Positions 59,606 to 64,000 of a stretch of DNA of 64,000 nucleotides are shown here, in pieces. The position numbers and the translations under genes are program-made. The notes beneath the pieces are model-generated. The model did not search any database. It was given only the letters and a program-made list of their open reading frames with translations, and was not told the DNA's origin. This stretch comes from Escallonia rubra (taxonomy: Eukaryota > Streptophyta > Magnoliopsida > Escalloniales > Escalloniaceae), in NCBI GenBank assembly GCA_033065855.1, contig JAVXUO010001194.1:208501-272500 (forward strand). The letters are read 5' to 3'. The number at the start of each line of letters is the position of its first letter. Within the stretch, counting starts at the first letter, position 1.

Positions 59606-60003
59606 TGGGTCAGTACGAGTGAGAGCAATTATCCATTAGCAGTCGCAGGAATAGTCACAGGTACAGTGATGAAAGTGATGAGTTTGGCTTTGGGAGGGAA
59701 GTCAAAAGTATATATAATAGAAAGCATGCAAAAGACTAGGAAAGAAGCGAAGGCTACGACGGAGACGCGCGATGGTAAGTAGACCGGCTGGATAATCAAT
59801 CATATGGGACCAGCTTTATATTTGTGTGGATGTCTGAGCTTGTGTTTGGCCATTTCTGGGAAAGAACTACTTTTTTCTCCCTTACTTTTTTTTTGTCATT
59901 TTCGGGTGACAAAAAAAAAGGATATATTTTCATATGACCACACCGAAATTGGAGAAAGAAAAGGATCTTTCAGGTGACAAGACAACCTTGAGGGGATATT
60001 TTC
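59606..60003 (-). pseudogene. DREB1/CBF 5' fragment with promoter
   Basis: Only the N-terminal start region survives (inverse ATG near 59632-59634). The leader, a TATATAAT box at about 59710 and upstream sequence with GACGGAGACGCGCGATGG follow. It is paralogous to the fragment at 36466-37030. The upstream part breaks off at about 60003, where a short piece beginning TAGGAATGGCAATTC, reminiscent of a hAT terminus, intervenes up to about 60235. Confidence 0.75.
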
Positions 60004-60237
60004 TCTAGGAATGGCAATTCAATCCGGATTTAACGGATATCTGTCCCACCCCGCTCCTGTACAAGCGAAATCTTTTAACTATAATCGAGCTAGGTGGCGG
60101 ATTTGATATTTATTTTTAATACTCGCAACGGATACAGGGCGGGTATGGTTTTAAGTTTCACTGCCTCGCTACCTGCCCTGCCCCACTTTATACATTAATC
60201 AAGGTTTAATCTCAACCGTCCATATTCCATCCATCGG

Positions 60238-60670
60238 CAGTAGCAGCAGAAGTGATGAAAGTGATGAGTTTGGCTGTAGGAGGCAAGTCATAAGTATATG
60301 CTCCGTATAATATAAAGCATGCAAAAGACTAGGAAACCTCTGAGACGCGCGATGTTAAGTAGACCGGCTTGATAATCATATGGGACCAGCTTTACATTTG
60401 TGTGGATGTCTGAGCTTGTGTTTGGCCATTTCTGGGAAAGAACTACTACTTTTTTCTCCCTTATTTTTTGTCATTTTAGGCAGACAAAAAAAAAAGGAGA
60501 TAATTTCATGTGACCCCACCGAAATCGGAGGAAACATGGCACACGAGAAGACAAAATAACCTATTAGGAAGTGACATCGTTTATTATACACTGACCCAAA
60601 TTAGCAAACAACCGACGGACGCTGGGAGAAGGCATGCACCTACGGCCTACCTCCCTGACAAAGGAGAGCC
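60238..60670 (-). repeat. CBF leader and promoter fragment without coding start
   Basis: It begins in the CBF leader (GCAGAAGTGATGAAAGTGATG) and runs through AGTATATGCTCCG, GAGACGCGCGATG and the upstream block to about 60670. The coding sequence is missing. Confidence 0.65.
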
Positions 60671-60900
60671 GCATATATTTTTTTAAAAAATAACACAAAT
60701 TAAAAATCTTAATCGATAAGTAACGATCTACAAAAATATTTATTTTTATAAGTTAAAATTTATCAAAAAATATGATTAAAAAATTTTAAATATTACGTTT
60801 GATACAATCATAATAGTTTGCTAACTTATTTTTAGATAAGTGTGGCTATTTTTTTTTTTTTCTTGTTACTCAAAATTTATTTTACTGAATATGATTAAAA

Positions 60901-61611
60901 TCAGTCGGAATAACTCCATAATGGTACCTCCGCACAAAATTCCACTTCATCGCGACCATAGTTGTGCTCTCCATCTCCACCCGCACAGTGCGGTGGTGGC
61001 ACCATCAACCCCTCCGCCAAATTTGCCAGCAATCCTGGCATCCCGAAATCCGTCTCCTCGTTTATGTAAAACGCCTCTTGTGGCAATGCCGCCGCCCCGC
61101 ATTCCTCTTGCTTCATCTCTGCCTCACTCTCCGCCGGCCGGAACGCCTCCGCCGCCTCGGCTGCCGCCTTCTGAATGTCCTTTGAATCCGATGAAGCCGG
61201 AGCCGGCAGCCGCCAAGTCGAGTCAGCAAAGTTAAGGCAGGCTGACCTCCCTCTAAGCGCAATAGCGGCCACGTCATGAGCTCTAGCTGCCATCTCGGCG
61301 GTAGGAAACGTGCCCAGCCAGATTCTGGTCTTCTTGTTGGGTTCTCGGACCTCGCAGACCCACTTGCCCGAATGCCTTCTCCTCACGCCCCGGTAAACCG
61401 GGTGCCGGGTCTCTCTGAACTTCTTCCTCCCAGCTCGCTTCTTGGGTTTGCTCGATGCCAGCAACACCTCCCCATCCGAAAAATTACAGGGTCTTGAAGT
61501 GGTACTGCTGCCTTCTGACACTATGGAGGATGCTTCGGGTTCTTCAAGCGGCCTGAGGTTTGACGAACATGGAAATGGGTCAGAGAAGTAGGAGTGAGAG
61601 AAATTATCCAT
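60901..61611 (-). CDS. DREB1: DREB1/CBF transcription factor, copy 7
   Basis: A 236-residue intronless CBF-type AP2/ERF protein, intact from [15 protein letters not shown] to LWSYSD. The signature [13 protein letters not shown] is canonical. The AP2 domain has [19 protein letters not shown], and DSTWR replaces DSAWR as in copy 5, its closest relative here. It differs from copy 5 by a handful of residues and a two-residue shorter tail. Its promoter keeps the TATA, G-box and CCGCGT arrangement. With copies 2 and 5 it is among the best candidates for a functional cold-inducible activator. Confidence 0.95.
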   Translation of the reverse strand: MDNFSHSYFSDPFPCSSNLRPLEEPEASSIVSEGSSTTSRPCNFSDGEVLLASSKPKKRAGRKKFRETRHPVYRGVRRRHSGKWVCEVREPNKKTRIWLGTFPTAEMAARAHDVAAIALRGRSACLNFADSTWRLPAPASSDSKDIQKAAAEAAEAFRPAESEAEMKQEECGAAALPQEAFYINEETDFGMPGLLANLAEGLMVPPPHCAGGDGEHNYGRDEVEFCAEVPLWSYSD

Positions 61612-61683
61612 TAGCAGTCGCAGGTATAGTAGCTGAAGTAGTGATGAAAGGTGAAGAGTTTGGCTTTGGGAGGCAAGTCATGA

Positions 61684-61728
61684 GTATATATATAGGCAGG
61701 CAAAAGACAGGCCACGTGTAAGACGCGG
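61684..61728 (-). promoter_or_regulatory. Promoter of CBF copy 7: TATA, G-box, CCGCGT
   Basis: TATATATATA lies at 61684-61693, CACGTG at 61713-61718 and ACGCGG at 61723-61728 (CCGCGT in gene orientation). Spacing is the same as in copy 5. Confidence 0.6.
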
Positions 61729-61944
61729 GATGTTAACGAGAGGCTGGGCTTCAACGGTAGGACTATTGTTGCTTGCCTTATTTATTAAATATATAATAAT
61801 TACTCCAAAAAGTATCCAATCTAAAAATGGTCATCAAATATAATAATCAAACTCAATATTTTATATAGAGTGGATGTATAACTTTAATAATACAAATAAT
61901 TAAGGATGTAAAGAGTAAAGATTCTTTACACTAGATCAACTTGA

Positions 61945-62210
61945 AATGAAGGAAAGAAATTGATGACCACCCTGAAAAAGGAGGAAGAAAATGACATTTT
62001 AGAAGACGAAACAACCTATTTGAGGCATGCACCTACCTGCCCTGAGAAAGGAGAGCCACGTATGTCTAAAGCGCGTGCAAATTACGCTGAGAAAGGAGAG
62101 CCACATATGTATAAAGCGCGTGCGAATTCGAAACAAACGCAGTGTTTGGCTCTCCTACTTGTGTGCTACTTTGTTGTTTGGGACCAGAGAAAGTTATGAA
62201 GGAAACCCAG
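61945..62210. repeat. CBF-cluster upstream duplication block, copy near CBF 7
   Basis: It is nearly identical to 38505-38770, with two AAAGCGCGTG(C)(A/G)AATT units, and is interrupted at about 62213 by a MITE-like insertion. Confidence 0.75.
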
Positions 62211-62216
62211 GCCCCG

Positions 62217-62489
62217 TACGCTTACCATATTTGTTTTCTGTTTTTAGCAATGATAATGAAAAATATTCTTTTGCATTTCTGTTTTCGTTTTGGATAAAAT
62301 TACTCAAATAGTAACAAAAAACTGAAAACACCTAAAGCAGCTTTCACTCAAACTTAACTCAATATAAGAAAAATAGCTAATATTTTTTTTGTCAAAATGA
62401 TAAAAGTACAGGAACGGATTTTCAAACTGAATATGAAAATCGTGAAAATGAAAACAGAAAATAAAAACAGAAAACAAATATGGTAATTA
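62217..62489. mobile_element. MITE-like insertion
   Basis: Inverted ends TTACCATATTTGTTTTCTGT (left, about 62222) and ACAGAAAACAAATATGGTAA (right, about 62468-62487) enclose about 225 bp of AT-rich non-coding DNA. The target duplication is unclear. Confidence 0.6.
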
Positions 62490-62490
62490 A

Positions 62491-62578
62491 TATATAAAAG
62501 ACAAGTCACCCACTGGCTCCACTTGTTCCGTGTTTGTGGCATCCAAACACGGAACAAGTGGAGCTTGTCTTTTATATA
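62491..62578. repeat. Short fold-back hairpin from the CBF upstream block
   Basis: CTCCACTTGTTCCGTGTTT, the 9-base loop GTGGCATCC, then AAACACGGAACAAGTGGAG form a perfect 19-bp stem. The inverted similarity extends outward through AAAAGACAAG/CTTGTCTTTT. The right arm is the normal block sequence (compare 38818-38840). The left arm is an extra inverted copy. Confidence 0.85.
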
Positions 62579-62935
62579 TTTATATATTATATATGTGGCC
62601 GCATATTTTTTTAAAAAAATGATACAAAATAAAAATATTAGATGGTAAATAACTATCTACAAAAATTATTTGAGTTTTCATAAGTTAAAATTCATCATAA
62701 AATATAATTAAAAAAATTTAAAGGGTCACCTTTTATACGATAATAATATTTTGTTAACTTATTTTTAGACACGTATGGCTAACTCATTTTTCTGTTATTT
62801 AAGATTCATTTTACTGAATATGATAATAAATAACTACACGCGATGTTTGATTTTTTTTTTACACAAAATTTATAATATTAATTTTACTTTTGCACACGCA
62901 TCGCTTGCGTCACAATGACTTATATATATATATAT

Positions 62936-63954
62936 GGGAGCTGATCCGTTGAGAGCGTGGGCAAAATAGGAGAAGTTGCAAGCGCGATCTGACCGTCCAT
63001 CCCGAAAGATGGACGTGCCAGATCGCGCCTTTTTCGAAAGCTGTCAGTCGTCCGCCATACAGTATGGCAGACGGGTTTTTTTACCAAATTGCCCCTCCGC
63101 GCCTGTCCGCTAAACTGTACGGCGGAGGACATTAAAGTCCTGATGGGAGACAGCCAAAAGACGTCCGCGATACTGTATGGCGGACGTCCCCTAGGCTGAC
63201 ACATGTCCTTAGGCTGACACCTTTTTGCCCCAACACTTAATTTTTTTTTTCGGCCCTATTTACGTCCGCTATACTATATGGCGGACAGTCAAGGAGAAGG
63301 AAGCCTCCCCAACACTTAGTTTTTTTTCGGCCCTATGTACGTCCGCTAAACCATATAGCGGACAGTCAAGCCGCTATATAGTTTAGCGGACGTACATAGG
63401 GCCGAAAAAAAACTAAGTGTTGGGGAGGCTTCCTTCTGCTTGACTGTCCGCCATATAGTATAGCGGACGTAAATAGGGCCGAAAAAAAACTTTAAGTGTT
63501 GGCTTCGCCTTCCTTCTGCTTGACTGTCCGCTATATAATATAGCGGACGTACATAGGGCCGAAAAAAAAACTAAGTGTTGGGGAGGCTTCCTTCTGCTTG
63601 ACTATCCGCTATATAGTATAGCGGACGTACATAGGGCGGAAAAAAAAAACTTTAAGTGTTGGGGCAAAAAGGTGTCAGCTTAAGGACAGGTGTCAGCCTA
63701 GGGGACGTCCGCCATACAATATCGCGTACGTCTTTTGGCTGTCTCCCATCTGGACTTTAATGTCCTCCGCCATACAGTTTAGCGGACAGGCGCGGAGGGG
63801 CAATTTGGTAAAAAAACCCGTCCGCCATACTGTATGGCGGATGACTGACAACTTTCGAAAAAGGCGCGATCTGGCACGTCCATCTTTCGGGATGGACGGT
63901 CAGATCGTGCTTGCAACTTCTCCTATTTTGCCCACGCTCTCAACGGATCAGCTC

Positions 63955-63956
<2 letters not shown>
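62936..63956. mobile_element. (TA)n-dwelling hairpin-module element E4 (fold-back)
   Basis: It starts GGGAGCTGATCCGTTGAG and ends with its inverse at 63956. The two arms of about 430 bp are nearly perfect inverse copies. Modules differ from E1-E3 (for example GTCCGCCATA/TATGGCAGAC at 63050-63072). The centre holds a tandem array: a unit of about 79 bp with a GTCCGCTATA-type hairpin, GTACATAGGGCCGAAAAAAA and GGCTTCCTTCTGCTTGACT. It repeats about 3.5 times from 63370, with two inverse units before it. No coding content. Confidence 0.92.
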
Positions 63957-63991
<35 letters not shown>

Positions 63992-64000
63992 TCATTGTGA

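Noticed and set aside
63193-63660. Regularly spaced palindromic repeats that might suggest a CRISPR array
   Set aside because: The units are hairpin plus near-identical linker, without variable spacers, inside a plant transposon. No cas genes exist here.

Overview
The window reads as nuclear DNA of a flowering plant, most likely a eudicot. It has GT-AG introns, Copia and Gypsy LTR sequences, hAT and Mutator-like DNA transposons, and a tandem array of AP2/ERF genes of the DREB1/CBF cold-response type. I cannot name the species. Family names below come from motifs I recognise, not from database searches.

Region 1 (1-16.4 kb, + strand) is a broken valyl-tRNA synthetase gene. About 18 exons can be followed in order, but they carry nonsense codons and frameshifts, and the class I HIGH motif reads HIGR. 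One intron holds a 5.2 kb Copia element (1119-6321; 178-bp LTRs, 5-bp target duplication). Another holds a Pack-MULE (7403-8586; 45-bp inverted termini, perfect 9-bp target duplication) that captured a histone H2B coding sequence on the minus strand. A fragment of a related MULE lies at 1-300.

Region 2 (17-38 kb and 57-62 kb, - strand) is a DREB1/CBF cluster. Four copies look intact (17176-17886, 22656-23372, 37208-37924, 60901-61611). One has a C-terminus rewritten by a fold-back duplication (58009-58647). Two are pseudogenes (about 29078-29607, and 34676-36100, the latter split by a solo LTR), and three are 5' fragments. Each unit brings its promoter and a recurring upstream block, so the locus grew by repeated local segmental duplication. 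The intact copies share a TATA box just upstream of a conserved MDNFS start. Three of the four also share a CCGCGT motif like the CAMTA-bound site of Arabidopsis CBF promoters.

Region 3 (24-57 kb between and around the CBF genes) is a nest of transposons: hAT elements with 8-bp duplications (24296-26499, 30138-31123, 41045-49501), solo LTRs, a TRIM, a Harbinger-like element, a CACTA-like end and GC-rich minisatellites.

The most unusual component is a family of long-TIR elements sitting in (TA)n microsatellites (31229-31463 one-ended, 39276-40638, 41698-49161, 42457-44011, 62936-63956). Their arms are built from serial 23-bp hairpin modules whose two halves vary in a compensated way between members. 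The fillers differ between members; the largest carries a decayed plant-mobile-domain plus Ulp1/C48-protease gene. Rice Micron elements also sit in (TA)n tracts, but I do not know a described family with this hairpin-module architecture.
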